Source: Solwaraspora sp. WMMA2065
Lineage (GTDB): Bacteria > Actinomycetota > Actinomycetes > Mycobacteriales > Micromonosporaceae
Length of the DNA: 64,000 nucleotides
Direction: 5' to 3'
Assembly: GCF_030345075.1 (NCBI RefSeq)
Contig: NZ_CP128361.1
Span: 5,766,001-5,830,000, forward strand
Shown: positions 33,004 through 41,791 of the stretch, piece after piece
Layout of the letters: each line of letters opens with the position of its first letter
Numbering within the stretch: the stretch's first letter is position 1
Made by a program: the position numbers and the translations under genes
The notes under the pieces: model-generated
What the model saw: only the letters and a program-made list of their open reading frames with translations
What the model was told of the DNA's origin: nothing
The model's database searches: none

Positions 33004-35787
33004 GTGTCGGCACCGATCGCACTGCCGAGCGGACTGGTCACCTTCATGTTCACCGACATCGAAGGATCGACGAGGCTGGCCCGACTACTCGGCCGCGACT
33101 ACCGCCCGGTGCTCAGCGAACACCGACGGTTGGTCCGGCGTACCTTGTCGGCCAGCGACGGCACCGAGTTGTTCACCGAAGGGGATTCGTTCTTCGTGGC
33201 GTTCGCGGACGCGTCCGCCGCACTGGACGCCTGCCTGCGCGCGCAGCGGGCGCTGGCCGCGCACGAGTGGCCGACCCCGGATGTCGCACCCCGGGTACGA
33301 ATGGGGCTGCACACCGGGCAGGCCGAGCCGGTCGGGGGCGAGTACGCCAGTCCAGAGGTACACCGTGCGGCGCGCATCGCGGCGGCGGCGCACGGTGGCC
33401 AGGTCCTCTGTTCCGCTGCGACCGCCCAGGCCGCCGACCCGTTGCCGGTCGGCGTCTCGCTGCTCGATCTCGGCCTGCACCGGCTGCGCGGGTTCGACGA
33501 CCGGGAGCGGCTGTTCCAGCTGATCGCCGCCGGGCTGGAGCGGCAGTTCCCCAGACCGCGTACGGCCGACTCGGCCAGCCACAACCTGCCCAATCAGGTC
33601 AGTTCCTTCGTCGGTCGCCGGACCGAACGCCACGAGCTGCGCCAGCTGGTCGCCGAACACCGGCTGGTCACCGTGGTGGGTGCCGGCGGCGCCGGCAAGA
33701 CCCGGCTGGCAATCGAGGTCGCGGCCGACGCCAGCGGCGGTGCCGCCGCCGAATCACCGGCTGCGGACCCGGCTCCGGCCGGCCATCCGGACGGGGTGTG
33801 GTTCGTCGACGTCGCGACGGTCACCGATCCCGGGCTGGTCGCGTTTGCTGTCGCCGCGGTGTTCGGCCTGCGGCCGGAGCCGGGCCGGCCGATCCTGGAC
33901 ACCGTCGTCGAGTACGCGGCCGCCCGCCGGCTGCTGCTGGTGCTCGACACCTGTGACGCTCAGCCGGCGGCGTGTGCCGAGGTGATCGCCCGGCTGCTCG
34001 GCGGTGGCCGGCAGGTCCGGGTGCTGACGACCAGCCGGGAGCCGTTGGGGGTGCCCGGCGAGGTGGTGTGGCGGATTCCGCCGATGTCGGCCGAACCAGG
34101 GCCGGCCGGTGGCCCCAGCGATGCCGTGGCGCTGTTGCTGGACCGCACGGCGGCGGCCCGTGGCGGGCACCCGCCGGGTCCGACCGAGTCCGCCCAGCTG
34201 CACCGGGTGGCGGCCCGGCTGGACGGGTTGCCGCTGGCGATCGAGCTCGCCGCCGCCCGGTTGCGGGTGCTCTCCGTCGGGCAGCTCGTGGACCGCCTCG
34301 ACGATGTCCTGGGGGTGCTGGACGCGGGGCAGGAGGAGCCGGTCGACGCGCAGCGCTCCGCCGGACGGCGGCACGGCACGCTACAGGCGACGGTCACCTG
34401 GTCCTACCGGACGCTGGCCCCCCGGGCGGCCCGGCTGCTGCGCTGGATGTCGGTCTTCGCCGGACCGATCGATCTGGCCACCGTGGAGTGGCTGCTCGAC
34501 GACGATCCGCTGGGGCCGTTGGCGGTGCTGGTCGACAAATCGATGATCCAGGCCGAGCCGGCCGCCGGCGGCACCAGCTACCGGATGCTCGACCCGATCC
34601 GGGCATACGCGGCACGGCGGCTGGTCGAAGCGGGCGAGGAGCAGGTTGCCCGGGACCGGCACGTGGCCTGGGCGCTGCACGCGTTGCAGCGTGCCTACCT
34701 CGGTCCGGACGGCAAGCCGGTCACCCTTTCGCTGTACACCCTCGACCCGCTGGCCGACGAGCTGCGGGCCGCGCTGCGGTGGAGCACCACCGGTGGCAGC
34801 GCCCGGCGCGGCCTGCAGCTCGCCAGCGGGCTCGACCAGTGGTGGCGCGAACGCGGCCTGGCCAGGGAAGGCAGGCTGTGGCTGTTCCGGCTGTACGGGC
34901 GGATCGCCGAGACCGGCGAGGCGATTCCCGAGGCGGAGCTGGCCGCCGCGTACCACATGCATTCGCAGCACGCGGGCGCGGACGGCGAGTTCGGCGAGGA
35001 GATGCGGTTCTCGCACCGGGCGGAGGCCGCCGCCCGGCAGGCCGGCGACGCGGGTCTGCTGGCCCGGGTGCTGGCCGGTCGGGGTGCCTCGCTCATCGAT
35101 CTCGGACAGTTCGTCGAGGCCGAGCAGGTGTGCCGGCGGGTGATCGACTGGGCGGCGGCGAACGGCGCGGTCGGCGACGCGCTGTTCGCCGTGTACAGCC
35201 TGGCCGAGCTGCTCTGCCGGCGGGGGGCGTTGGACGAGGCCGCCGAGGTGCTGGCCACCGCCCGGCCGGCGGAGGCCGCCCGGCCGGCGGAACGCGGCCG
35301 GCGGACCGTGGACATGCTGCTCGGGCTGGTGGCGTTGGGCCGCCGGGACCTGGTCGCCGCGCACGACCACCTGGTGGTGGCGCTGCGGTCCCGAATGCGG
35401 TACGGGTTCCACCGGCGGGCCTGCGACACGCTGAACGCGATGGCGGTCCGGTGCGCGCTGGGCGGTGACCCGTCGACCGCTGCCCGCCTGTTCGGTGCCG
35501 CTCAGGCGACCCGCTCGGCGCTGCGCAGCACGGCCGGCATGTTCGGCGGCTACTGGGCGCAGGAGCAGGCCAAGGTACGGTCGGCGATCGGCGACAGCGC
35601 GTTCGATGCCGGGTACGCGCAGGGTAGCCGGATGAGTCTGGTCGAGGCGGCGGCGTTGGCGCTCGCGGTGGAGCATCCGGATCTGACGACCGGCGCCCGG
35701 TGGTTCGCCGACGAATCCGCCGACGCGGTCGGTGACGGTGGCCCGCTCGGCGGCCGTGGTGACCGGCGGCCGGCACGGCCGTGGTGA
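33004..35787 (+). CDS. Class III cyclase-domain STAND ATPase regulator with TPR-like C-terminus
   Basis: A large signalling protein of 927 residues. Residues about 10-180 are a guanylyl/adenylyl cyclase homology domain (VTFMFTDIEGSTRLA; EGDSFFVAFADA; HRAARIAAAAHGGQVL). Residues about 195-450 are an NB-ARC/STAND ATPase with Walker A GAGGAGKTRL (about 226) and Walker B LLLVLDTCDA. A winged-helix region follows, and helical TPR-type repeats fill about 550-900. The adenine-specifying Lys and the transition-state Asn of active cyclases appear replaced (TEGD; VHRAAR), so the domain may bind rather than make nucleotide. There is no DNA-binding domain at the N-terminus. GTG 33004 has a GGAGG site. 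Confidence 0.85.
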   Translation: MSAPIALPSGLVTFMFTDIEGSTRLARLLGRDYRPVLSEHRRLVRRTLSASDGTELFTEGDSFFVAFADASAALDACLRAQRALAAHEWPTPDVAPRVRMGLHTGQAEPVGGEYASPEVHRAARIAAAAHGGQVLCSAATAQAADPLPVGVSLLDLGLHRLRGFDDRERLFQLIAAGLERQFPRPRTADSASHNLPNQVSSFVGRRTERHELRQLVAEHRLVTVVGAGGAGKTRLAIEVAADASGGAAAESPAADPAPAGHPDGVWFVDVATVTDPGLVAFAVAAVFGLRPEPGRPILDTVVEYAAARRLLLVLDTCDAQPAACAEVIARLLGGGRQVRVLTTSREPLGVPGEVVWRIPPMSAEPGPAGGPSDAVALLLDRTAAARGGHPPGPTESAQLHRVAARLDGLPLAIELAAARLRVLSVGQLVDRLDDVLGVLDAGQEEPVDAQRSAGRRHGTLQATVTWSYRTLAPRAARLLRWMSVFAGPIDLATVEWLLDDDPLGPLAVLVDKSMIQAEPAAGGTSYRMLDPIRAYAARRLVEAGEEQVARDRHVAWALHALQRAYLGPDGKPVTLSLYTLDPLADELRAALRWSTTGGSARRGLQLASGLDQWWRERGLAREGRLWLFRLYGRIAETGEAIPEAELAAAYHMHSQHAGADGEFGEEMRFSHRAEAAARQAGDAGLLARVLAGRGASLIDLGQFVEAEQVCRRVIDWAAANGAVGDALFAVYSLAELLCRRGALDEAAEVLATARPAEAARPAERGRRTVDMLLGLVALGRRDLVAAHDHLVVALRSRMRYGFHRRACDTLNAMAVRCALGGDPSTAARLFGAAQATRSALRSTAGMFGGYWAQEQAKVRSAIGDSAFDAGYAQGSRMSLVEAAALALAVEHPDLTTGARWFADESADAVGDGGPLGGRGDRRPARPW

Positions 35788-35795
35788 CCGGCGGC
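35751..35795. repeat. 25-nt-offset tandem duplication spanning the cyclase gene stop
   Basis: CGGCCGTGGTGACCGGCGGC occurs at 35751-35770 and 35776-35795. The stop codon (35785-35787) is in the second copy. A third, weaker copy follows. Confidence 0.85.
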
Positions 35796-35869
35796 TCGTG
35801 CCGCAGCTGTGCTGACCAGCGGCCGGCCCGGACCCGGGGGAGAGGGAGGGCCGGCCGGTGCGGTGCCGG

Positions 35870-36400
35870 TCAGTCGGTCCCGGCCAGCCGCGGCCCGGCG
35901 GCCTGCAGCTGCCGGGCCCGCTCCAGGTCGGCGGCGTTCACGACCGGCACGCCGAAGATGCGCACCGCCTGGTAGTACGTCCAGGCGAGGCTCAGGCAGG
36001 CCGGCCGGACGAAGCTGCTGTAGCGGGCACACGCCCGCTTGAGGTCTTCGTAGAAGGCGCTGTCCACCCGTGCCTTGTTGGCGGAGAACTGGCCGATCGC
36101 CTTGTAGTTGCGGTAGCCGAAGTCGTGCCGGTGGCAGGAGAGCCGGAAGTCGAACCCGAGCGGGTTGTCCGGGCTGGACGAGCAGTAGTCGGTCGACCAG
36201 TCGAACTGGTACGCGGCCCAGGCGCCCTGGTTGAGCCGGGCCGAGTTCCAGACGCTGTAGCTGCTCGCGCTGGTCTGGGTCCAGTTGGACAGCACCGTGG
36301 GCTTGTCGGCGGGCACGGCGGCGGCGGGGCCGGCCGTGCCGAGGGCGGCGGTGAGGCCGAGCAGGGCGGCGGTGAGCAGGGTGGTCAGGCGTCGGGACAT
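35870..36400 (-). CDS. Secreted prokaryotic phospholipase A2
   Basis: Small exported lipase of 176 residues. The signal peptide is about 1-28 (basic MSRRLTTLLTAALLGLTAAL, cleavage near AAAVPA). The catalytic His-Asp pair is His92-Asp93 in LSCHRHDFGYRN, as in the Streptomyces violaceoruber PLA2. Four Cys in the mature part allow two disulfides. ATG 36400 follows GGAGG at 7 nt, and longer frames upstream are not needed. It would release fatty acids from phospholipids outside the cell, probably calcium-dependently (family knowledge). Confidence 0.92.
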   Translation of the reverse strand: MSRRLTTLLTAALLGLTAALGTAGPAAAVPADKPTVLSNWTQTSASSYSVWNSARLNQGAWAAYQFDWSTDYCSSSPDNPLGFDFRLSCHRHDFGYRNYKAIGQFSANKARVDSAFYEDLKRACARYSSFVRPACLSLAWTYYQAVRIFGVPVVNAADLERARQLQAAGPRLAGTD

Positions 36401-36629
36401 AGCGATACCTCCGGTGGACGGTCCGTCGGGTGGCGTCGGCATGCTTGTTACCGGTGGGTCACAAGCGTGTCCACAGTCTCACGGCATCAGCTGGAGTCGA
36501 TCTGTAGTCAGCCTGATCGTTTGTCGACCGGTGTGTAAACAGACGAGTCGGCCGGACCGGTCACATCGCCCGGCCGTTGCGGCCCTCCAGCCTGCCCGGC
36601 CCTGATCCCCGGTCACCCGGACGGTCCGA
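36401..36629. other. Non-coding gap upstream of the phospholipase gene
   Basis: 229 bp of comparatively AT-rich sequence upstream of the phospholipase start. It must contain the phospholipase promoter, but I cannot pick one with confidence and see no gene. Confidence 0.4.
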
Positions 36630-36902
36630 TCAGCCGGCGTCGGCGGCGTCGGCCCGGGGTGCACCGGGCAACGCGGCGACCCGGACCAGGGCGACCATTC
36701 GGCCGAGGCCGCCACCATCCGTTCCGAGGGAACGTCCGATGATCCACACCCACCGATTGTCGTAGTAGGCCGACAGATCGGGTCGCATCTGCTCCACCTG
36801 AAGTATGAGATTGTGTCCGCCGTACCGCCAGTCGTTCTTGCCGAGTCGCAATACCGTCCCCGGGGTGATCGCGGGAATGGCGGTGGGTCGTGGCGGGTTC
36901 AC
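36630..36902 (-). CDS. Small conserved protein of unknown function
   Basis: An ORF of 90 residues whose composition looks real: PGTVLRLGKNDWRYGGHNL, ILQVEQMRPDLSAYYDNR and WVWIIGRSLGTDG, then ALVRVAAL. The aromatic pattern (WRYG, AYYD, WVWI) resembles small beta-rich proteins I recall from Micromonosporaceae genomes, without a known role. GTG 36902 has GGAG a few bases upstream. It is an isolated gene between the phospholipase and the potassium channel. Confidence 0.6.
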   Translation of the reverse strand: MNPPRPTAIPAITPGTVLRLGKNDWRYGGHNLILQVEQMRPDLSAYYDNRWVWIIGRSLGTDGGGLGRMVALVRVAALPGAPRADAADAG

Positions 36903-37125
36903 AGGCTGCTCCGGAACTGGCGGATGGATGGGCTCGCCGGGTGAGCATCAACAACACTGCGTCCCGATGCAATGTCTCTAAGCAAGATTTGAGGCGGCGG
37001 GATACGACTGCTTCCGCCCCGGACGCACCTGGCACAAGGTGTTGTCCAGGCGATCAAGATCAGGCGGCACGGAACAGCTATGTTGTGGGCGTGTACGGGG
37101 ATATGAAGGCGGAGGCGGGCCGGCG

Positions 37126-38145
37126 GTGATTCACTTTCCCGCCGTACGGCAAGGGCCGTTGCGGGCACTGAGCCTGCGGCTGTCGGCGGCGGTCGGCCTG
37201 GTGCTCGGCGTGGTGGCCGTGGTGTATGCCGACCGCGACGGCTACCGGGACGCCAACGGTGACGGAGTCTCGCTGCTCGACAGCTTCTACTACGCGGTGG
37301 TCAGCCTCTCCACCACCGGGTACGGCGACATCGCCCCGGTCACCGAGACGGCGCGGCTGGTCAACGTCCTGATCATCACGCCCGCCCGGGTGGTCTTCCT
37401 GATCATCCTGGTCGGCACCACCCTGGAGGTGCTCACCGAGCAGTACCGGACGAACCTTCGACTGACCCGGTGGAGAAAGAACGTGAAGGATCACGTCATC
37501 ATCTGCGGCTACGGCACCAAGGGCCGCAGCGCCGTCTCCGCGCTGCTGGAGAACGGCTTCGACAAGCAGCACATCGTCGTCGTGGAGAGCAGCGGGATCG
37601 CCCTGCGGCAGGCGACCTCCGCCGGGCTGGTGGCCATCGAAGGATCGGCCACCCGCTCGTCGGTGCTCAACGAGGCGCACGTCAAGCATGCCAAGGCGGT
37701 GATCATCGCGACCGACAGCGACGACGCCTCAGTCCTGGTCACGCTGACCGTCCGGCAGTTGACCGCCGGGAAGGTACGGATCATCGCCGCCGCCCGGGAA
37801 GCGGAGAACGCGCCGCTGCTACGGCAGAGCGGCGCGCACCATGTCATCGTCTCGTCCGCCACCGCGGGCCGGCTGCTCGGCCTGTCCACGTCGGCACCGC
37901 CGCTGATCGACGTGGTCGAGGATCTGCTCACCCCGGGACAGGGGATGGCGCTGGCGATGCGTTCGGCGAACCGCGACGAGGTGGGCACCTCACCTCGGCA
38001 ACTGGCCAACCTGGTGATCGCGCTGATCCGGCGCGGCCGGGTGGTGTCGCTCGCCGACCCGGACAGCGTCAAGATCGAGACAGGTGACCTGCTGGTCTAC
38101 GTGCGGGACGACCGCACCTCGGCCAGCACGCCGTCGATCGGCTGA
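37126..38145 (+). CDS. Potassium channel with RCK/TrkA-N domain
   Basis: Two-helix ion channel with a cytoplasmic gating domain, 339 residues. TM1 is at about 17-34. The pore helix and selectivity filter TTGYGD are at residues 63-68, and TM2 is at about 80-100. The RCK domain begins DHVIICGYGTKGRSAVSALLENG (Rossmann fold), and a TrkA-C-like end ends YVRDDR. It should conduct K+ outward or inward under ligand control. GTG 37126 follows GGAGG at about 10 nt. Confidence 0.9.
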   Translation: MIHFPAVRQGPLRALSLRLSAAVGLVLGVVAVVYADRDGYRDANGDGVSLLDSFYYAVVSLSTTGYGDIAPVTETARLVNVLIITPARVVFLIILVGTTLEVLTEQYRTNLRLTRWRKNVKDHVIICGYGTKGRSAVSALLENGFDKQHIVVVESSGIALRQATSAGLVAIEGSATRSSVLNEAHVKHAKAVIIATDSDDASVLVTLTVRQLTAGKVRIIAAAREAENAPLLRQSGAHHVIVSSATAGRLLGLSTSAPPLIDVVEDLLTPGQGMALAMRSANRDEVGTSPRQLANLVIALIRRGRVVSLADPDSVKIETGDLLVYVRDDRTSASTPSIG

Positions 38146-38167
38146 CATCCGAGCCGACCGGCACCGA

Positions 38168-39232
38168 TCAGTTGATCGACCAGGTGTCGCCGCTGCGCAG
38201 CAGCCCGGCCAACTGCTCCTCCGGGGTGCCCTCGGCCGCCGCCCGGGCCTGCTCGACCTGGGTCTGGATCAAGCTGTCGTAGCTGGGCCGGGACACGCTG
38301 CGGAACACCCCGATTGGCGTGTTGCGCAGATCGGCGGCGGGCAGCCGGGACAGCGCGAACGCATAGGCGGGCTCGGCGATCGTGGCGTCGTGTACCACGA
38401 TCTGCTCGGCCGGCACCGACGCGGTCTCGCGGACCTCCAACCCGAAACCGCCAGGCGGGTGGACCACGCAGAACTGCCCGTCGGCCCCGAACGTGATCGG
38501 CTGGCCGTGCTCCAGCCGGATCAGGTAGTCGTCCCGGGTCGCCGGCTCCTTCAACTGCTCGAACGCGCCGTCGTTGAAGATGTTGCAGTTCTGGTAGATC
38601 TCCACGAACGCCGAACCCTGGTGCTCGGCGGCGGCGCGCAGCACCGACTGCAGATGCTTACGGTCGGAGTCGATGGTCCGGGCGACGAAGGTCGCCTCGG
38701 CGCCGAGGGCCAGCGACAGCGGGTTGAACGGTGAGTCCGCCGAGCCGACCGGCGTCGACTTGGTGATCTTGCCCAGCTCGGAGGTCGGCGAGTACTGCCC
38801 CTTGGTCAGCCCGTAGATCCGGTTGTTGAACAGCAGGATCTTGAGGTTGACGTTGCGGCGCAGCGCGTGGATCAGGTGGTTGCCGCCGATCGACAGCGCG
38901 TCACCGTCCCCGGTCACCACCCAGACCGACAGGTCCGGGCGGGACACCGACAGACCGGTGGCGATCGCCGGCGCCCGGCCGTGGATGGAGTGCATGCCGT
39001 ACGTGTTCATGTAGTACGGGAAGCGCGACGAGCAGCCGATGCCGGAGACGAAGACGATCCGCTCCCGGGGCATGTTCAGTTCCGGCATGAACGACTGCAC
39101 GGCGGCGAGGATCGCGTAGTCACCGCAGCCGGGGCACCAGCGCACCTCCTGGTCGGACTTGAAGTCCTTGGCGGTGAGCTTGACCGCCACCGGCGTACCG
39201 CCGGGGCGTCCGTTGCGGGCGGGCTCAGACAT
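38168..39232 (-). CDS. korB: 2-oxoacid:ferredoxin oxidoreductase, beta subunit
   Basis: Thiamine-diphosphate subunit of 2-oxoglutarate:ferredoxin oxidoreductase (KOR), 354 residues. Near the N-terminus is the CPGCGDYAIL motif, then VSGIGCSSRFPYYMNTYGMHSIHGRA, and the ThDP/Mg site VVTGDGDALSIGGNHLIH followed by NNRIYGLTKGQYSPTSE. With KorA it oxidises 2-oxoglutarate to succinyl-CoA and reduces ferredoxin, an alternative to 2-oxoglutarate dehydrogenase. It overlaps korA by 8 nt. Confidence 0.95.
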   Translation of the reverse strand: MSEPARNGRPGGTPVAVKLTAKDFKSDQEVRWCPGCGDYAILAAVQSFMPELNMPRERIVFVSGIGCSSRFPYYMNTYGMHSIHGRAPAIATGLSVSRPDLSVWVVTGDGDALSIGGNHLIHALRRNVNLKILLFNNRIYGLTKGQYSPTSELGKITKSTPVGSADSPFNPLSLALGAEATFVARTIDSDRKHLQSVLRAAAEHQGSAFVEIYQNCNIFNDGAFEQLKEPATRDDYLIRLEHGQPITFGADGQFCVVHPPGGFGLEVRETASVPAEQIVVHDATIAEPAYAFALSRLPAADLRNTPIGVFRSVSRPSYDSLIQTQVEQARAAAEGTPEEQLAGLLRSGDTWSIN

Positions 39233-41072
39233 TCTTCACGACCTCTTCCAGCATGGTCTCCAGCTCCGTGGCGGTGAACGGCAGGCCACGGACCTGGTTG
39301 TAACCGATCGCGTCGACCAGGTAACGGGCCCGGATCACGTGGGCCAGTTGACCGAGGTTCATCTCCGGGATCACCACCCGGTCGTAGTTGCGCAGCACCT
39401 CGCCGAGGTTGGCCGGCAGCGGTGCCAGGTGCCGCAGATGGGCCTGGGCGACCGACAGGCCACGCTGGCGCAGCGCCCGGCAGGCGGCGCCGATCGGTCC
39501 GTACGTCGACCCCCAGCCGAGCACCAGCGTCCGGGCGTCGCCGTTCGGATCCTCCACCTCGACGTCCGGCACCGGGATCGCGTCGATCCGGGCCTGCCTG
39601 GTCCGCACCATGAAGTCGTGGTTCGCCGGGTCGTAGGAGATGTCGCCGGTGCGGTCGGCCTTCTCCAGACCGCCGATGCGGTGCTCCAGGCCGGGGGTGC
39701 CGGGGATCGCCCACGGCCGGGCCAGCGTCTGCGGGTCGCGCAGGTACGGCAGGAAGGTCTTGCCGTCGTCGTCGTTGGCCTCGGTGGCGAACTCGACCTG
39801 CAGGTCGGGCAGGGAGTCGACCTCGGGCAGCAGCCACGGCTCGGAACCGTTGGCCACGTAGTTGTCGGACAGCAGCAGCACCGGGGTGCGGTAGGTGAGC
39901 GCGATCCGGGCCGCCTCGATGGCGGCGTGGAAGCAGTCCGACGGCGAGCGCGGCGCGATCACCGCGACCGGTGCCTCGCCGTGCCGGCCGAACAGCGCCA
40001 TGTTCAGGTCGGCCTGCTCGGTCTTGGTCGGCATGCCGGTGGACGGCCCGGCCCGCTGCACGTCGACGATCACCAGCGGCAGTTCCAACGCGACGGCGAG
40101 CGAGATGGTCTCGCCCTTGAGCGCCACGCCGGGCCCGGAGGTGGTGGTGATGCCGAGGGCGCCGCCGTACGCCGCGCCGAGCGCCGCACCGACCGCGGCG
40201 ATCTCGTCCTCGGCCTGCATGGTGACCACACCGAACCGCTTGTGCTTGCTCAACTCGTGCAGGATGTCCGAGGCCGGCGTGATCGGGTAGGCGCCGAGGA
40301 AGACCGGCAGCTTGGCCCGGACCCCGGCGGCCACCAGCCCGAGCGACAGCGCCGCGTTGCCGGTGATGTTGCGGTACGTGCCCGGGCGCATCCGGGCCGG
40401 GTTGACCTCGTAACGTACCGAGAAATCCTCGGTGGTCTCGCCGAAGTTCCAGCCGGCCTTGAACGCGGCGATGTTCGCCGCCACCAGGTCCGGGCGCTTG
40501 GCGAACTTGCGCTCCAGGAACCGGATGGTGGACTCGTAGGGCCGGGAGTACATCCAGGAGAGCAGACCCAGCGCGAACATGTTCTTCGCCCGCTCGGCGT
40601 CCTTCTTCGAAACGGACAGCTCGGCGAGCGCGCCGATGGTCATCGAGGTCAGCGCCACCGGGTGTACGGCGTACCCGTCGAGCGAGCCGTCGTCCAGTGG
40701 GCTGGTGGCGTACCCGACCTTCGCCAGGTTGCGGCGGGTGAACTCGTCGGTGTTGACGATGATGTCCGCGCCGCGCGGCAGGTCACCGAGGTTCGCCTTC
40801 AGCGCCGCCGGGTTCATGGCGACCAAGACGTTGGGCGAGTCGCCGGGGGTGAGGATGTCGTAGTCGGCGAAGTGCACCTGGAAGCTGGACACCCCGGGCA
40901 GGGTGCCGGCGGGAGCCCGGATCTCGGCCGGGAAGTTCGGCAACGTGGAGATGTCGTTGCCGAGCTGCGCGGTCTCCGAGGTGAACCGGTCGCCGGTCAG
41001 CTGCATGCCGTCACCGGAGTCGCCAGCGAAACGGATGACCACCCGATCCAGTTGACGGACCTGCTTGGTCAC
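39225..41072 (-). CDS. korA: 2-oxoacid:acceptor oxidoreductase, alpha subunit (gamma-alpha fusion)
   Basis: Partner of korB, 615 residues. The N-terminal gamma domain (RVVIRFAGDSGDGMQLTGDRF onward, about 1-190) is fused to the pyrimidine-binding alpha domain (GNAALSLGLVAAGVRAKLPVF; YPITPASDILHEL; MQAEDEIAAVGAALGAAYGG; TTTSGPGVALKGE). GTG 41072 is chosen because AGGAGG stands 9 nt upstream; the longer frame is not needed. An orphan nuoA lies divergently upstream. Confidence 0.94.
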   Translation of the reverse strand: MTKQVRQLDRVVIRFAGDSGDGMQLTGDRFTSETAQLGNDISTLPNFPAEIRAPAGTLPGVSSFQVHFADYDILTPGDSPNVLVAMNPAALKANLGDLPRGADIIVNTDEFTRRNLAKVGYATSPLDDGSLDGYAVHPVALTSMTIGALAELSVSKKDAERAKNMFALGLLSWMYSRPYESTIRFLERKFAKRPDLVAANIAAFKAGWNFGETTEDFSVRYEVNPARMRPGTYRNITGNAALSLGLVAAGVRAKLPVFLGAYPITPASDILHELSKHKRFGVVTMQAEDEIAAVGAALGAAYGGALGITTTSGPGVALKGETISLAVALELPLVIVDVQRAGPSTGMPTKTEQADLNMALFGRHGEAPVAVIAPRSPSDCFHAAIEAARIALTYRTPVLLLSDNYVANGSEPWLLPEVDSLPDLQVEFATEANDDDGKTFLPYLRDPQTLARPWAIPGTPGLEHRIGGLEKADRTGDISYDPANHDFMVRTRQARIDAIPVPDVEVEDPNGDARTLVLGWGSTYGPIGAACRALRQRGLSVAQAHLRHLAPLPANLGEVLRNYDRVVIPEMNLGQLAHVIRARYLVDAIGYNQVRGLPFTATELETMLEEVVKNV

Positions 41073-41375
41073 GTGAGCTGACCTCCTCGTTTCCTGCCGG
41101 CGGCGTGGATCGCCGGCCGTGCTGGGGCGGTTGCCGGCGGTCCTGCGGCTGTTGCCGGCCGTGGCGCTACCGTTGCCCGGCGCCACGATGGGTGTCCCGG
41201 TAAGGGCGTCCTAACCATGGTGACACTCTCAGCAGAGCCTACGTCGGATCGGGTCGGATACCCGGCTCGGGTCCGCCCGGTGGGACTGGAATCACCCGAC
41301 GGTCACGGGGTGGCGACGTCGGTCTCCACCGCTCGGCCCACGCCGACCCGACGACCGGACGGTAGGCTGCCGGAC
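41073..41375. other. Divergent gap between korA and nuoA
   Basis: 303 bp without a supported gene. It includes imperfect direct repeats of GTTGCCGGC-type sequence near 41120-41165, and at its right end TAGGCT (41363-41368), the -10-like hexamer of nuoA. Confidence 0.45.
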
Positions 41376-41753
41376 ATGCAGGGCTACCTCGGCTCGTACG
41401 CGACGTTGGGGCTGTTGCTGCTGGTCGGCGTCGCCTTCTTCACAGTCGGCTACGGCGCCAACCGGCTGCTACGGCCGGGGCGCCCGGCCGACCCGGTCGG
41501 TAAACGGGCCAGCTACGAGTGCGGCCTCGACCCGGTGGGCGGCGACTGGGCCCAGGCGCAGATCCGCTACTACGTGTACGCGTTCCTGTACGTGCTCTTC
41601 GCGGTGGAGGCGGTCTTCCTCTTCCCCTGGGCGGTGATCTTCGACCGGCCCGGGTTCGGCCTGGTCACCGTCGCCGAGATGGGCCTCTTCGTGACCGTCC
41701 TGGCGCTGGGCATCCTCTACGCCTGGCGCAAGAACGTGCTCCGCTGGACCTGA
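41376..41753 (+). CDS. nuoA: NADH-quinone oxidoreductase subunit A (orphan copy)
   Basis: Complex I membrane subunit of 125 residues with three membrane helices. The conserved loop is RASYECGLDPVGGDWAQAQIRYYVYAFLYVLFAVEAVFL in outline, and it ends LYAWRKNVLRWT. No other nuo gene is in the window, and the next gene (folP) faces it. Streptomyces carries a second partial nuo cluster near its korAB genes (recall), so this may be a remnant of such a ferredoxin-linked complex. ATG 41376 has TAGGCT 7 nt upstream, supporting a leaderless start over the longer frame. Confidence 0.9.
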   Translation: MQGYLGSYATLGLLLLVGVAFFTVGYGANRLLRPGRPADPVGKRASYECGLDPVGGDWAQAQIRYYVYAFLYVLFAVEAVFLFPWAVIFDRPGFGLVTVAEMGLFVTVLALGILYAWRKNVLRWT

Positions 41754-41770
41754 CCTCCGCTGGACCTGAC
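41739..41770. repeat. 16-bp exact tandem duplication over the nuoA stop
   Basis: CTCCGCTGGACCTGAC at 41739-41754 and again at 41755-41770. The first copy contains the last codons and stop of nuoA. Confidence 0.9.
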
Positions 41771-41791
41771 CACGGGTCGACCCGTACCCGC

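Noticed and set aside
33004..35787. Anti-phage defence system
   Set aside because: The STAND architecture alone is not enough; no nuclease, toxin or other defence gene lies nearby.
39159..41081. 640-residue open frame opposite korA
   Set aside because: It is a shadow of korA caused by GC-rich third positions; composition is Arg/Gly/His-rich with no motif.
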